Assembly: GCA_041658685.1 (NCBI GenBank)
Contig: JBAZZS010000001.1
Location: 434,001-498,000, forward strand
Reading direction: 5' to 3'
Length of the DNA: 64,000 nucleotides
From: Candidatus Gracilibacteria bacterium
GTDB lineage: Bacteria > Patescibacteriota > Gracilibacteria > UBA1369 > UBA12473
The notes under the pieces are model-generated. The model had not been told where the DNA came from. It worked only from the letters and a program-made list of their open reading frames with translations, and made no database searches. Position 1 is the stretch's first letter. Each line of letters begins with the position of its first letter. Of this stretch, positions 17,093-25,637 are shown in pieces. The translations under genes and the position numbers were made by a program.

Positions 17093-18286
17093 TTATCCCC
17101 TCTTCACTTTCAAAAACCTCCGTTTTCCGGCTTGCAAAAGCAACCCCTCCCCTTCCGAAATCTTAATTTTTGCATCCACATCAGTCTGAACTTGCGAATT
17201 CACGCGCACGCCTCCGCCATCCACCAATCGTCGCGCATCGCTGTTAGACGAAACCGAAGGAAATAAACGAAGCAATTCCACAATCGTCATCTCAAGTTTT
17301 GGTGCCTTTACTTCCGGAATTTCATCCGGGATTTCTTTTTGACTGAACACTTTCACGAAATTTTCCTCAGCAGCCTTAGCTTCGATTACACCGTGATACA
17401 ACGTCACAAGTTCTCGCCCCAAACGCATCTTAAGATCGCGAGGATTTATTCCAGCCTCCAATTCTTTCTTCATCTTTTCAATTTCATCCATAGACACCGA
17501 GGTCGCCAACTCAAACCAGCGCAACAAAAGCGCATCCGGAATAGACATCACCTTCCCGTACATGTCATTCGGAGCCTCGGTCAACGCAATATAATTATTA
17601 AGACTCTTGCTCATTTTTTGAACTCCATCAAGACCTTCCAAAATAGGACACGTCAAAATATTTTGGGGTTCTTGTTCATAGCGTTCCTGAATTTGTCGCC
17701 CCATGAGTAAATTGAATTTTTGATCCGTACCCCCCAACTCAACACTCGATTCCAATGCCACGGAATCATAACCTTGCATGATCGGGTATAAAAATTCCTG
17801 CAAACTCAAATCAATGTCGTTTTGAATGCGTTGTTTAAAATCCGCGCGCTGTGCGATTTGCGCATACGTGACCTTGGAAGACAAAACAATCAAATCCTTA
17901 AAATTAAGTTTGCCAAGCCATTCGGAATTATAACGAACTTCCACTTTATCCATATCCAGCACGAGCCCGGCTTGCCGAATATAATCTTTCATATTTTGTT
18001 GAATTTGTTCATCCGTCATTGAAGGTCGTTGAACCGAACGCCCGGTGGGATCCCCAATTTTTGCCGTAAAATCCCCAATAAGAAAAATCACTGTGTGGCC
18101 CAAATCTTGAAATTGGCGCAATTTACGAAGAACAACCGCATGTCCGATGTGCAAAACCGAACCGGTTGGATCAATTCCAAATTTGATGCGCATTTTCTTT
18201 TTACTGCGCAATTTTTTCTCAAGATCTTCGCGAACAATCACGTCCACGGTACCACGACTTAAAAGTTCTAAAATCGGATCCGACAT
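17093..18286 (-). CDS. tyrS: Tyrosyl-tRNA synthetase
   Basis: Charges tRNA-Tyr. A class I synthetase of 397 residues. The HIGH box is in LHIGHAVVLRKL near residue 45, followed by IGDFTAKIGDPTGR. The Tyr-binding/dimer region contains YPIMQGYDSVAL and LGGTDQKFN, and the KMSKS box is in VQKMSKSLNNYIAL near residue 230. The C-terminal S4 RNA-binding domain (SSNSDARRLVDGGGVRVN) is present. The 'GID-PTG' entry motif (FGIDPTG) is consistent with the TyrZ-like subfamily. Same strand as recG, separated by repeat H. Confidence 0.95.
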   Translation of the reverse strand: MSDPILELLSRGTVDVIVREDLEKKLRSKKKMRIKFGIDPTGSVLHIGHAVVLRKLRQFQDLGHTVIFLIGDFTAKIGDPTGRSVQRPSMTDEQIQQNMKDYIRQAGLVLDMDKVEVRYNSEWLGKLNFKDLIVLSSKVTYAQIAQRADFKQRIQNDIDLSLQEFLYPIMQGYDSVALESSVELGGTDQKFNLLMGRQIQERYEQEPQNILTCPILEGLDGVQKMSKSLNNYIALTEAPNDMYGKVMSIPDALLLRWFELATSVSMDEIEKMKKELEAGINPRDLKMRLGRELVTLYHGVIEAKAAEENFVKVFSQKEIPDEIPEVKAPKLEMTIVELLRLFPSVSSNSDARRLVDGGGVRVNSQVQTDVDAKIKISEGEGLLLQAGKRRFLKVKRG

Positions 18287-18334
18287 AAAGGAAATTTTTA
18301 AATTCTAAATTTGTTGAAATCAAGGTACAGTGTA

Positions 18335-19324
18335 ATGGAAAAAGATGAATTTTTAAACAAAATTACGATGCCCACAAAAAAAATTACAAAAAAAGTCCAA
18401 ACTTTAATCGCGACGCTGGACGAAAAAGGACTGCGCCTAGATCATTGGCTTGTGATCCATTTTCCTGAAAAAAGTCGCAGTGCTTGGCAAAAACAAATAA
18501 AACAAGGAAACGTTCGCCTCAACCATGCGTCCGTTTCATCAAACGCGACCTTAAAAGAAGGAGACACAATTAAAATTCGGCTCCAAACGCCATCCTCCAC
18601 CTTAAAAGGAGAAAATATTCCACTCGACATTGTATTCGAAGATAAAAATTACGCGGTGATCAATAAGCCCGCGGGATTGGTAGTGCATCCCGGTGCCGGA
18701 CATCAAGGCCACACTCTCGTTCACGCGCTTCTGTATCATTTCAAAAAAAATCTTTCCAAAACCAACGATTCCGATCGCCCCGGCATTGTCCATCGACTCG
18801 ACAAAGACACCTCCGGCCTTTTAATGGTTGCAAAAAACGACATGGCCCATCGTTTTTTAACAGAACAATTCGAAAAAAAGGAAGTCCAAAAAATTTACAC
18901 CACATTGGTTGAAGGACATGTAACTCCGACTCGAGGCAGTATTGAAGCCCCGCTTTCGCGCGGCGAAAAAAACCGCATCCAAATTCAAGTGACACAAAAA
19001 GGAGACAGCCGCTATGCACTCACGCATTACGAAGTGGAAAAACGATTCAATAACCCGATCCCCTGCTCTTTGCTCAAGGTACGCATCGAAACCGGACGTA
19101 CTCATCAAATCCGCGTGCATTTTAAATCCATTGGCCATTCGGTCTTGGGCGACGCCCTTTATACAAAACCCTCATTAAAAGAAGTGAGCGAAGCCTTAGG
19201 TCTCACCCGTCAATTCTTACACGCCGCAGAGCTTTCCTTCATTTCCCCCACCACAAAAAAACGAGTGCATTATAAAAGCGAATTACCAAAAGATTTGAAA
19301 CAAGCTCTCAAAAAGCTGAGTTAA
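18335..19324 (+). CDS. RluA-family 23S rRNA/tRNA pseudouridine synthase
   Basis: Isomerises uridine to pseudouridine in RNA; the exact target (RluD-, RluA- or RluC-like) cannot be told from sequence alone. An N-terminal S4 domain (LRLDHWLVIHFPEKSRSAW, then GNVRLNHASV) is followed by the catalytic motif GIVHRLDKDTSGLLMVAK with the active Asp. GRTHQIRVHFKSIGHSVLGD is the typical C-terminal signature. I start at ATG 18335; TTG 18311 and ATG 18368 (MPTKK) are alternatives that do not affect the domains. It is divergent from tyrS. Confidence 0.9.
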   Translation: MEKDEFLNKITMPTKKITKKVQTLIATLDEKGLRLDHWLVIHFPEKSRSAWQKQIKQGNVRLNHASVSSNATLKEGDTIKIRLQTPSSTLKGENIPLDIVFEDKNYAVINKPAGLVVHPGAGHQGHTLVHALLYHFKKNLSKTNDSDRPGIVHRLDKDTSGLLMVAKNDMAHRFLTEQFEKKEVQKIYTTLVEGHVTPTRGSIEAPLSRGEKNRIQIQVTQKGDSRYALTHYEVEKRFNNPIPCSLLKVRIETGRTHQIRVHFKSIGHSVLGDALYTKPSLKEVSEALGLTRQFLHAAELSFISPTTKKRVHYKSELPKDLKQALKKLS

Positions 19325-19789
19325 TTACTCCGCTTTTGCCTTTTTCACAGCTGTTTTCTTAACCGTTGTTTTTTTGACCACCGCTTTCTTAACCACCGGT
19401 TTTTTAACCACCTCTTTCTTGACTTCAACCGCCGATTCCTCAGCCACCTTGGTAGCCTTTGCAGATCCGTTAAGAACACTGATTTTAAGCACTTTGAGAC
19501 GCGTAAAATCCGAACGATGTCCAATCGTACGTTGATAATGTTTCTTGGGTTTCATCTTAAAAACACGAACTTTCTTTCCGCGTTCATGCCCCATGACACG
19601 CAATTCAACTTTAATATTGTCGAGGGTGGGCATCCCGACTTTCACGCCTTTATCATCGCTCTCGGCGAACAAAAGAACTTTGGGAGCCATAAAATTTTTA
19701 CCTTCTTCAAGATCCATACGATCGACTAAAATTTCGTCTTTTTCCTGAACAATATACTGCGTGGAACCGATTTGAATGACTGAAAACAT
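19325..19789 (-). CDS. rplU: 50S ribosomal protein L21 with long basic tail
   Basis: Component of the large ribosomal subunit that binds 23S rRNA. The L21 core (about 104 residues) is clear: MFSVIQIGSTQYIVQEKDEI, GMPTLDNIKVEL, and KMKPKKHYQRTIGHRSDFT. Beyond the core is a ~45-residue extension made of repeated V-V-K-K and V-K-K-T units ending KKAKAE, similar in composition to histone-like tails. The usual partner rpmA (L27) is not next to it. It is immediately convergent with the pseudouridine synthase gene. Confidence 0.93.
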   Translation of the reverse strand: MFSVIQIGSTQYIVQEKDEILVDRMDLEEGKNFMAPKVLLFAESDDKGVKVGMPTLDNIKVELRVMGHERGKKVRVFKMKPKKHYQRTIGHRSDFTRLKVLKISVLNGSAKATKVAEESAVEVKKEVVKKPVVKKAVVKKTTVKKTAVKKAKAE

Positions 19790-19871
19790 GGAATTTTAGG
19801 TTAAATTGAACTTATCACAAAGCCCAACCAAACTAATGATTTTAGGGAGAAAAATCAAGCGAAAATTTTTC

Positions 19872-20450
19872 CTAAGCCGAAAATTGTTGCATGGCCTCGG
19901 GAAGTCCTTTCTTTAAAGCCAAAACAACAGCTTCGGTGAATCGTTCAACCAAGCGTTCAAATTCCGGAAATTCTTCATTGCGAAACGGCTCCAATACAAA
20001 ATGCGTAAGATCCTGCTCAGCCGGCGCAATCACACCCCGACTTTCAATTCCCAACCGAAATCGAGGAAACTTTTCCGTAGAAAGCGTCTGAACCAACGAT
20101 TTCATGCCATTGTGTGTGCCCGCACTCCCCTCTGCGCGAATGCGAAGCGTGCCCAGAGGCAAATCAATATCATCCAGCACCACCCACACGTCTTCGTTGT
20201 TGATTTTATAATAGGATTTCACGGCCTGAACCGCCTCCCCGGACAAATTCATAAAGGTTTGCGGTCGCATCAAAATCACTTTTTCCCCATTAAATTCACC
20301 TCTTGAAACCTCAGCCTTAAACTTGGCTTCATTCCGAAACGTGCCAAATTTCAATCGCTCGCGAAGCGCCTCAATCGCCAAAAAACCTGCATTGTGACGC
20401 GTCTTTTCATACTCTTTTCCGGGATTACCAAGCCCAACAATTAAGACCAT
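19872..20450 (-). CDS. pth: Peptidyl-tRNA hydrolase
   Basis: Releases tRNA from prematurely ended peptidyl-tRNA. 192 residues, normal length. GLGNPGKEYEKTRHNAGF holds the conserved Asn and catalytic His. The second motif is MRPQTFMNLSGEAV, the third LDDIDLPLGTLRIR with the conserved Asp, and AGTHNGMKSLVQTL follows. It stands alone on the minus strand and is divergent from the small repeat-containing gene at 20.5 kb. Confidence 0.95.
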   Translation of the reverse strand: MVLIVGLGNPGKEYEKTRHNAGFLAIEALRERLKFGTFRNEAKFKAEVSRGEFNGEKVILMRPQTFMNLSGEAVQAVKSYYKINNEDVWVVLDDIDLPLGTLRIRAEGSAGTHNGMKSLVQTLSTEKFPRFRLGIESRGVIAPAEQDLTHFVLEPFRNEEFPEFERLVERFTEAVVLALKKGLPEAMQQFSA

Positions 20451-20453
20451 AAA

Positions 20454-20482
20454 TTGACAAAAATAAAATAAAGTAGTAAAAT
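20454..20482 (+). promoter_or_regulatory. Sigma70-type promoter for the 20.5 kb small gene
   Basis: TTGACA, 17-base spacer, TAAAAT. The -10 lies 32 bp ahead of the ATG at 20515. The consensus -35 is one of the best in the window and supports the small ORF being expressed. Confidence 0.6.
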
Positions 20483-20514
20483 TATAAGATTTATATACTT
20501 AAAATAACATAAAT

Positions 20515-20850
20515 ATGACTGGAGGGCCAAAAAAACTAACAGATAACCCAGCGGCCACAGTAGATGATGGAGGATTTGATACGCCAGAACCGGGGACAGA
20601 AGAAATGCCAATAGCAGAGGCCACAAAAATAAGAATGGGAAAATTACTTTCTCCCGCCACTCCTTCCTCCACTGGAGAATCTTTTGCAGAAATATCATCC
20701 GCCGTGGTATCGACTGCTGTGGTACAAAGTCCTGTCGTGCCGACTGCTGTGGTACGAAGTACTGTAGGACTAACTATCATCCCCACCAAAAGGGGTTTCT
20801 CATGGAACCCTCTTACTTGGTTTCAAAAAAACGCTAAGCCTAACCTCTGA
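20515..20850 (+). CDS. Small Thr/Val-rich protein with internal repeat, unknown
   Basis: A 111-residue hydrophilic protein with an acidic N-terminal half (VDDGGFDTPEPGTEEMP). The middle is a degenerate repeat of S-T-A-V-V-x-S/P-P-V-V units, encoded by an imperfect DNA repeat of GACTGCTGTGGTAC about 20720-20763. The C-terminus is basic (NPLTWFQKNAKPNL). There is no signal peptide or transmembrane helix. A good promoter precedes it. Its end overlaps the convergent obg stop by 11 bp. It resembles the 25.7 kb small gene in style (MT start, acidic, own promoter), but not in alignable sequence. Confidence 0.55.
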   Translation: MTGGPKKLTDNPAATVDDGGFDTPEPGTEEMPIAEATKIRMGKLLSPATPSSTGESFAEISSAVVSTAVVQSPVVPTAVVRSTVGLTIIPTKRGFSWNPLTWFQKNAKPNL

Positions 20851-22192
20851 ACCCAACCCTCTTCTCCCCCACCTGAATTTGGTCCCCCAACTGTGCACCT
20901 TTTCGGCGGAGCTCTTTAATCACGCCCAGTTTTTCAAAAACATCATAAACACGCATCTTGGCGGAGCGATTTCCAAGATCGGACATGACCACAATTTGCT
21001 CCAAGCGTTGCCCCACCACCGTAAATACCCTAAATTTAACTCCCTCTTCTTTCTTAACCACGGGCCCACTCACTTCAAACGCCAAAGGATTTTCTTCCAA
21101 ATGAGGGCGGAACACTCGATAATTTTCACGATCCGACGACACTTTCTCAGCCAAAACCGTTTTCCGTTTCGCATGCAACTGTTGAACTTCTTTCCATAAC
21201 GTAAACACGAATTCTTTCAACCCAGCTCCACTCACGCACGACACCGCAAACAACGGATATTTTTTACGTTTTTTCTTAAAAAATCCTTCCATCTCAGCCA
21301 TCAACATATCTCTCGTTTCTTGATCAATGGAATCAATCTTATTGATCACCACAATCTGCGGTCGTTTGGCGAGCTCGGGATCATAAGCCTTGAGCTCATT
21401 TTGAATCACCGTAAAGTCCTTGGTAATGTCTTGCGCCTGACAATCCACCATATGCACCAAAATCGCGGTGCGAGACACGTGTCGGAGAAAATCATGGCCC
21501 AGCCCCTTTCCTTCATGCGCACCTTCAATCAATCCCGGGATATCCGCCACCACAAAACTCTGCCCTTGAGACCCGCCCCATTTCCCCAAATCCACAACCC
21601 CCATATTCGGCACCAAGGTCGTGAAATGATATTCCGCAATCTTGGGTTTGGCATTGCTGATGCGAGAAATCAACGTCGACTTTCCCACCGATGGTAAACC
21701 AATAATCCCAATATCAGCCACAAGCCGCATCTCAAGCCTCAAACCCTGTTGCTTCCCGGGTTCTCCTTTTTCCGCAAAATCCGGGGTCTGACGCACGCTA
21801 CTGGTAAAATGAGCGTTCCCATACCCTCCGCGTCCTCCTTTTATAAACACAAATCGCGTGCCGGGTTCAATCAAGTCCACCACGAGTCGACCGGTTTTTT
21901 CATCATAAATTTGAGTACCCGGAGGAACATCCAAAACTAAATCCGGGCCCATGCGTCCGGCGCGATTGCATCGTTGTCCATTTTGTCCGCATTCCGCTTC
22001 ATAAAAAACTTTTTTTCGAAAATCAATAAGCGTGTTTAAGTTGGGATTCACAAAAAACACCAAATCTCCGCCCTTGCCACCATCTCCGCCATCCGGCCCG
22101 CCATAAGGAATAAATTTTTCACGACGATAGCCAATATAACCATTCCCGCCGTTTCCCGCTTTCACCGTGATTGAGACTTGATCGCAAAACAT
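20840..22192 (-). CDS. obg: GTPase Obg/CgtA
   Basis: Essential ribosome-associated GTPase acting in 50S assembly and stress control. The glycine-rich Obg fold opens the protein (VKAGNGGNGYIGYRREKF, then GGPDGGDGGKGGD). The G domain shows G1 GLPSVGKST, switch I TTLVPNMGVV, G3 DIPGLIEGAHEGKGLG and G4 NKIDSID. A C-terminal OCT domain (FEVSGPVVKKEEGVKFRV to IQVGEKRVGF) completes the 450 residues. It is preceded by tRNA-Leu on the same strand. Confidence 0.96.
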   Translation of the reverse strand: MFCDQVSITVKAGNGGNGYIGYRREKFIPYGGPDGGDGGKGGDLVFFVNPNLNTLIDFRKKVFYEAECGQNGQRCNRAGRMGPDLVLDVPPGTQIYDEKTGRLVVDLIEPGTRFVFIKGGRGGYGNAHFTSSVRQTPDFAEKGEPGKQQGLRLEMRLVADIGIIGLPSVGKSTLISRISNAKPKIAEYHFTTLVPNMGVVDLGKWGGSQGQSFVVADIPGLIEGAHEGKGLGHDFLRHVSRTAILVHMVDCQAQDITKDFTVIQNELKAYDPELAKRPQIVVINKIDSIDQETRDMLMAEMEGFFKKKRKKYPLFAVSCVSGAGLKEFVFTLWKEVQQLHAKRKTVLAEKVSSDRENYRVFRPHLEENPLAFEVSGPVVKKEEGVKFRVFTVVGQRLEQIVVMSDLGNRSAKMRVYDVFEKLGVIKELRRKGAQLGDQIQVGEKRVGFRG

Positions 22193-22207
22193 AAAAAAAA
22201 ATTAAAT

Positions 22208-22293
22208 TGGTGCCCAAGAGAGGAGTCGAACCTCCACGGGGTTGCCCCCACTACGACCTGAACGTAGCGCGTCTGCCATTCCGCCACTTGGGC
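22208..22293 (-). tRNA. tRNA-Leu (CAG)
   Basis: An 86-nt class II tRNA on the minus strand. The acceptor GCCCAAG pairs with the 3' CTTGGGC followed by ACCA, so CCA is encoded. The anticodon stem CTACG/CGTAG encloses loop TTCAGGT with anticodon CAG, and a long variable arm (GGGGGCAACCCC) follows, as expected for Leu. The T arm is GGAGGTTCGACTCCTC. Its first base is the last base of the yqeY stop codon. Confidence 0.95.
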
Positions 22294-22742
22294 TAAATCA
22301 GTACTCTTTGTACCATGGTTTTCACCATAACACCATCGGCCTGGCCTTTGACTTTTGCCATCACCGCGCCCATTACTTTCCCCATCATTTTCGGATCTGT
22401 TACACCCATTTCAGCCACGGTTTCTTTCACAATTTTCTCCAGCGCCTCTTCGCTCATCATTTCCGGCATATAAGATTTAAGAATCGCGAGCTCCGCCTCC
22501 TCATTCGCGGCTAAATCCATCCGATTCCCGGCCTTAAATTGCTCGATCGAATCTTGACGCTGACTGATCTCTTTTTTAAGCAACCGCACCACATCTTCTT
22601 CGGTTGCCACCAATTTTTCCTTTCCCGAAACCTCAAATTTCATAATCGCAGCCTTGAGCATGCGCAAAACCGACGTTTTCACCTTATCTTGGGCCTTCAT
22701 CGCCGTGACGAGATCTTGCTGGAGTTGTTCTTGAAGAGACAT
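22293..22742 (-). CDS. yqeY: GatB/YqeY domain-containing protein
   Basis: A stand-alone version of the tRNA-binding tail domain of GatB; its biological role is not settled. 149 residues from ATG 22742 (MSLQEQLQQDLVTAMKAQD). Characteristic stretches are KTSVLRMLKAAI, YMPEMMSEEALEKIV and MGKVMGAVMAKVKGQADG. The longer start at 22766 adds eight residues without support. The stop codon shares its final G with the first nucleotide of tRNA-Leu, an unusually tight junction that implies processing of a joint transcript or separate promoters. Confidence 0.92.
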   Translation of the reverse strand: MSLQEQLQQDLVTAMKAQDKVKTSVLRMLKAAIMKFEVSGKEKLVATEEDVVRLLKKEISQRQDSIEQFKAGNRMDLAANEEAELAILKSYMPEMMSEEALEKIVKETVAEMGVTDPKMMGKVMGAVMAKVKGQADGVMVKTMVQRVLI

Positions 22743-22841
22743 GGATGGAAAATTAATGGCTAACAAAAAACCAACCTAGAGGATACTACGAACTTCTTAA
22801 GGAGAAGTCAATCGAGAAAAGCCTTATCTAAGCCAAAAAAT

Positions 22842-22870
22842 TTGACAAAATATAAATGATTAACTAATTT
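22842..22870 (+). promoter_or_regulatory. Sigma70-type promoter for the PreT-PreA gene
   Basis: TTGACA, 17 bases, TAATTT, ending 46 bp before the ATG at 22917. It is the only good candidate between divergent yqeY and this gene. Confidence 0.55.
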
Positions 22871-22916
22871 TAGATCCTTTCTAAAAAAGGCTCTTTTACT
22901 CATAAACATCACAAAA

Positions 22917-25433
22917 ATGGCACCAACTGTAGCCCCAGAAACTCATCGAAATCCAACCCTTAAAGAACTCAAAGGAGCATTGAGCCCTTGTTACGATTGT
23001 GCCAACGAAAAAGGAGGTTGCACCGCCAGCTGCCCTTCCGGACTTCCGATTGCTGATATGATCCGACTTTTGTTAAAAAACGGAGTCCTCGGGAAATACG
23101 CCGCAGCCTCGCTTGCCATGAATGCAAATCCCATAGGAACAGGCTGTGCCGAAGCTTGTGGGGATCATTGCGATGCCGAAAAAGGATGCCGACAACGATT
23201 ATTAACACTCCCCCTTCAAGAGTTACATGCCGAGGTTGCTCAATTTTTTGCCCAAAATTTAGCTCGATTTCCTCTGGAAAAAGTAAAGTTAACCGACAAA
23301 CGTGTTGCCATTGTCGGAGATGGCCCAGCCGCACTTTCCGCTGCTTTATTTTTAGCCGCATCCGGAGTGGAAGTAACCATTGTTTCAAATACTCCCACCA
23401 CACCAGGAGGATTATTAAAAAACATCCCACGCGTTTCCGCAGAATCACTCGAGGCCATTCAATCCTTATTAAGTCATTTTAGCGATCGAATCACAATTAC
23501 CCATGAACGTCCTGACTTAAATGGAGAAACCCCTTATAACGGCGTCATTTTAGCTACAGGATTGGAATATAAAATCCCTTTACAACCTTTACAAGAAGGA
23601 CGTAAAGATCGTTGTTCCCATGCAGGGGATCATGCAGTCCAATTCATTCGAGAACATCAAGTAGATCAAAATACTCCACTCCAAGGCCAAATCGTAGCCA
23701 TTGTAGGCGGAGGAAAAACCGCAGTCGATGCCGCACTTTTAGCTCAACGATTAGGCGCCACTGTAACTGTTTATTACCGACGCGATTTTGGATCCATGGA
23801 GGGAAGAGAAGAAATTTTAAAAACCGGCATTGAAATCCAACCCTTACTAAGACCCACACAATCATTTGAAACTGGGGACAAAAAAATACATTTATCTTTT
23901 GAAAAGATGAAAGTAGCAATGCCTAATACACGCTTAGCTCCAGAAGAAAAAAGAGAGGTTGTCAAAGACGAAAAAGGATTGGACCCAGGTATTTGTGCCG
24001 ACATGGTCCTCTGGGCCACTCCCGGGAAAAACCCCGATCTCTCGGACTTACGAACTTGGGCCGGAGAAAAACCTGTCATTGACGCCGGAGACATCGCGGA
24101 TGGCGATCATCCCCGCACTGTAGCCGGTGCTGTAGGATCTGCCCAACGAGCCGTCAAGGAATTAGCTGGACAACTTAACATAGAGCTCCAACCCATCATT
24201 CGCCCGCCAAGAGTCAATACTTCTGTTGAATTCGCAGGGAAAACACTTACCACGCCATTCATTGTGGCCGCGGTCCCAACCTCGGATGCCGCCAACCTCA
24301 CGGCCTGTCGCGCCGCCTTAAGCCAAAACGGATGCTCGGGAATGGTGATTAAAACCGTCAGTTTTGATGATCAACACATTGCCATGCCTGCCGGTTATAT
24401 GGTAGATGCCGGAGACGGAAGAATGGGAAATGCAGATCACATTTCAAGAGCCGGAATCACACAGGCCATTGAAACATTAACAACGCTTAAAAAAGAATTC
24501 CCAGGTAAACTCATCGGGGTTTCCATCATGTCTCCCACCATCGAAGGATGGGGAACATTGGCTAAACAATTACAAAACGCAGGTGCCGATTTCGTGGAAT
24601 GCTCTTTTTCTTGCCCTCAAGGGAACATGACTAACGATCCAGCCCAAAAGGGACAAATGTTAGGACAAAACCCGGAAGCCGCTTGTCGTGCAGCACGAGC
24701 CATGATCGAAGCAGTAGGCTCAGACTTCCCGGTTTCCATCAAAATCCCAACATCCAATACCGCTTTTGTAGCCTTAGCAAAAGCCTTGTACGACGCAGGA
24801 ATCCGTTACATCACGTGCGCCAATTCCGTGCACGGGATCATCCCCACAGACCTTGAAGAAGGAGAAGGGATTTTCAAACCAGGGAAAGATAACATTTTTG
24901 CAAGTGTTGGTTTCACAGGAGAAGCAATCACTGCCGCTTCCCTCGCCAGTGTTCATACTCTAAGAGAAGCCCTACAAGAAAGTTGCCCTGATCTAAAAAT
25001 CATGGGAACCGGGGGCATGATGAGTGGTAAAGATATGATCAACATGCTGGCAGTAGGCGCAGACTTAGTCCAAGTCGGAACCGCTATTATAGAAAGAGGC
25101 GTTGATGTTTTTGAAGAAGCGGAATTGGTGCTTGCTTATTATCTCCATGTTTTTCAAACAACAATGGGAAATTTGATGAGATCTGCCATTGGAAAATGTA
25201 ACTTTGATAGGATGGTTCAAAGCGCCCGTCTCGGAAGTTTAGAACCCACTCATGATGAAGAAACTTGTGTAGGTTGCGGCAATTGCGCCACAACGTGCAA
25301 CGAAGGAATGCATACCGCCATGTCAAGAACACCTAAGGGACAATACACTGTAGACCCCAATAAATGTGAAAGTTGCGGAGCCTGCGAGCAACTTTGCCCT
25401 ACCGGCGCCATCACCATGGAACCTCGCACATAA
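22917..25433 (+). CDS. Single-chain PreT-PreA / dihydropyrimidine-dehydrogenase-like flavoprotein
   Basis: An 838-residue multidomain redox enzyme. Order: N-terminal Fe-S helical domain (CYDCANEKGGCTASCPSG, then GCAEACGDHCDAEKGCRQ), FAD domain (VAIVGDGPAALSAALFLA), NAD(P)H domain (VAIVGGGKTAVDAALLAQ), FMN/TIM-barrel dehydrogenase domain (CSFSCPQGNMTNDPAQ, SIKIPTSN, GTGGMMSGKDMINML) and a C-terminal two-[4Fe-4S] ferredoxin (CVGCGNCATTC and CESCGACEQLCPTG). This is the domain order of eukaryotic dihydropyrimidine dehydrogenase; many bacteria split it into PreT and PreA. The loop that carries the active-site Cys in animal DPD (the A-C-G-Q-D-P-E region) reads QMLGQNPE here. No other pyrimidine-catabolism gene is adjacent, so the substrate is uncertain. 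Confidence 0.88.
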   Translation: MAPTVAPETHRNPTLKELKGALSPCYDCANEKGGCTASCPSGLPIADMIRLLLKNGVLGKYAAASLAMNANPIGTGCAEACGDHCDAEKGCRQRLLTLPLQELHAEVAQFFAQNLARFPLEKVKLTDKRVAIVGDGPAALSAALFLAASGVEVTIVSNTPTTPGGLLKNIPRVSAESLEAIQSLLSHFSDRITITHERPDLNGETPYNGVILATGLEYKIPLQPLQEGRKDRCSHAGDHAVQFIREHQVDQNTPLQGQIVAIVGGGKTAVDAALLAQRLGATVTVYYRRDFGSMEGREEILKTGIEIQPLLRPTQSFETGDKKIHLSFEKMKVAMPNTRLAPEEKREVVKDEKGLDPGICADMVLWATPGKNPDLSDLRTWAGEKPVIDAGDIADGDHPRTVAGAVGSAQRAVKELAGQLNIELQPIIRPPRVNTSVEFAGKTLTTPFIVAAVPTSDAANLTACRAALSQNGCSGMVIKTVSFDDQHIAMPAGYMVDAGDGRMGNADHISRAGITQAIETLTTLKKEFPGKLIGVSIMSPTIEGWGTLAKQLQNAGADFVECSFSCPQGNMTNDPAQKGQMLGQNPEAACRAARAMIEAVGSDFPVSIKIPTSNTAFVALAKALYDAGIRYITCANSVHGIIPTDLEEGEGIFKPGKDNIFASVGFTGEAITAASLASVHTLREALQESCPDLKIMGTGGMMSGKDMINMLAVGADLVQVGTAIIERGVDVFEEAELVLAYYLHVFQTTMGNLMRSAIGKCNFDRMVQSARLGSLEPTHDEETCVGCGNCATTCNEGMHTAMSRTPKGQYTVDPNKCESCGACEQLCPTGAITMEPRT

Positions 25434-25506
25434 GCAGAATTTATTGGCTCCAAAAGCTCAAAAATCCTCTTGAAACATAATAAATGTTTATATTAAAATA
25501 ATGCCA

Positions 25507-25608
25507 ATGAAGACCTCACGCAAAAATTCGATACACGAAAACAGCCGCACCTTCAATGCGTGTTCGGTCATTATTATTAGCCTTATTATTCGACCCCTTA
25601 ACGGTTAG
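25507..25608 (+). CDS. Ile-rich leader peptide
   Basis: A 33-codon ORF ending at TAG 25606-25608; an in-frame ATG at 25501 would add two residues. Near its end it reads S-V-I-I-I-S-L-I-I-R-P-L-N-G, with five ATT codons in seven positions (25570-25590), plus Val and Leu codons. That is the codon pattern of ilv-type leader peptides. There is no Shine-Dalgarno; the TAAAAT -10 candidate ends 8 bp before the ATG, so the mRNA could be leaderless. Confidence 0.6.
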   Translation: MKTSRKNSIHENSRTFNACSVIIISLIIRPLNG

Positions 25609-25637
25609 TGAGGCTTTTTGAATTCATTCACATGTTT

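Noticed and set aside
20700..20770. Possible CRISPR-like or tandem-repeat array
   Set aside because: Only an imperfect short repeat inside the small T/V-rich gene; no spacers and no cas genes.
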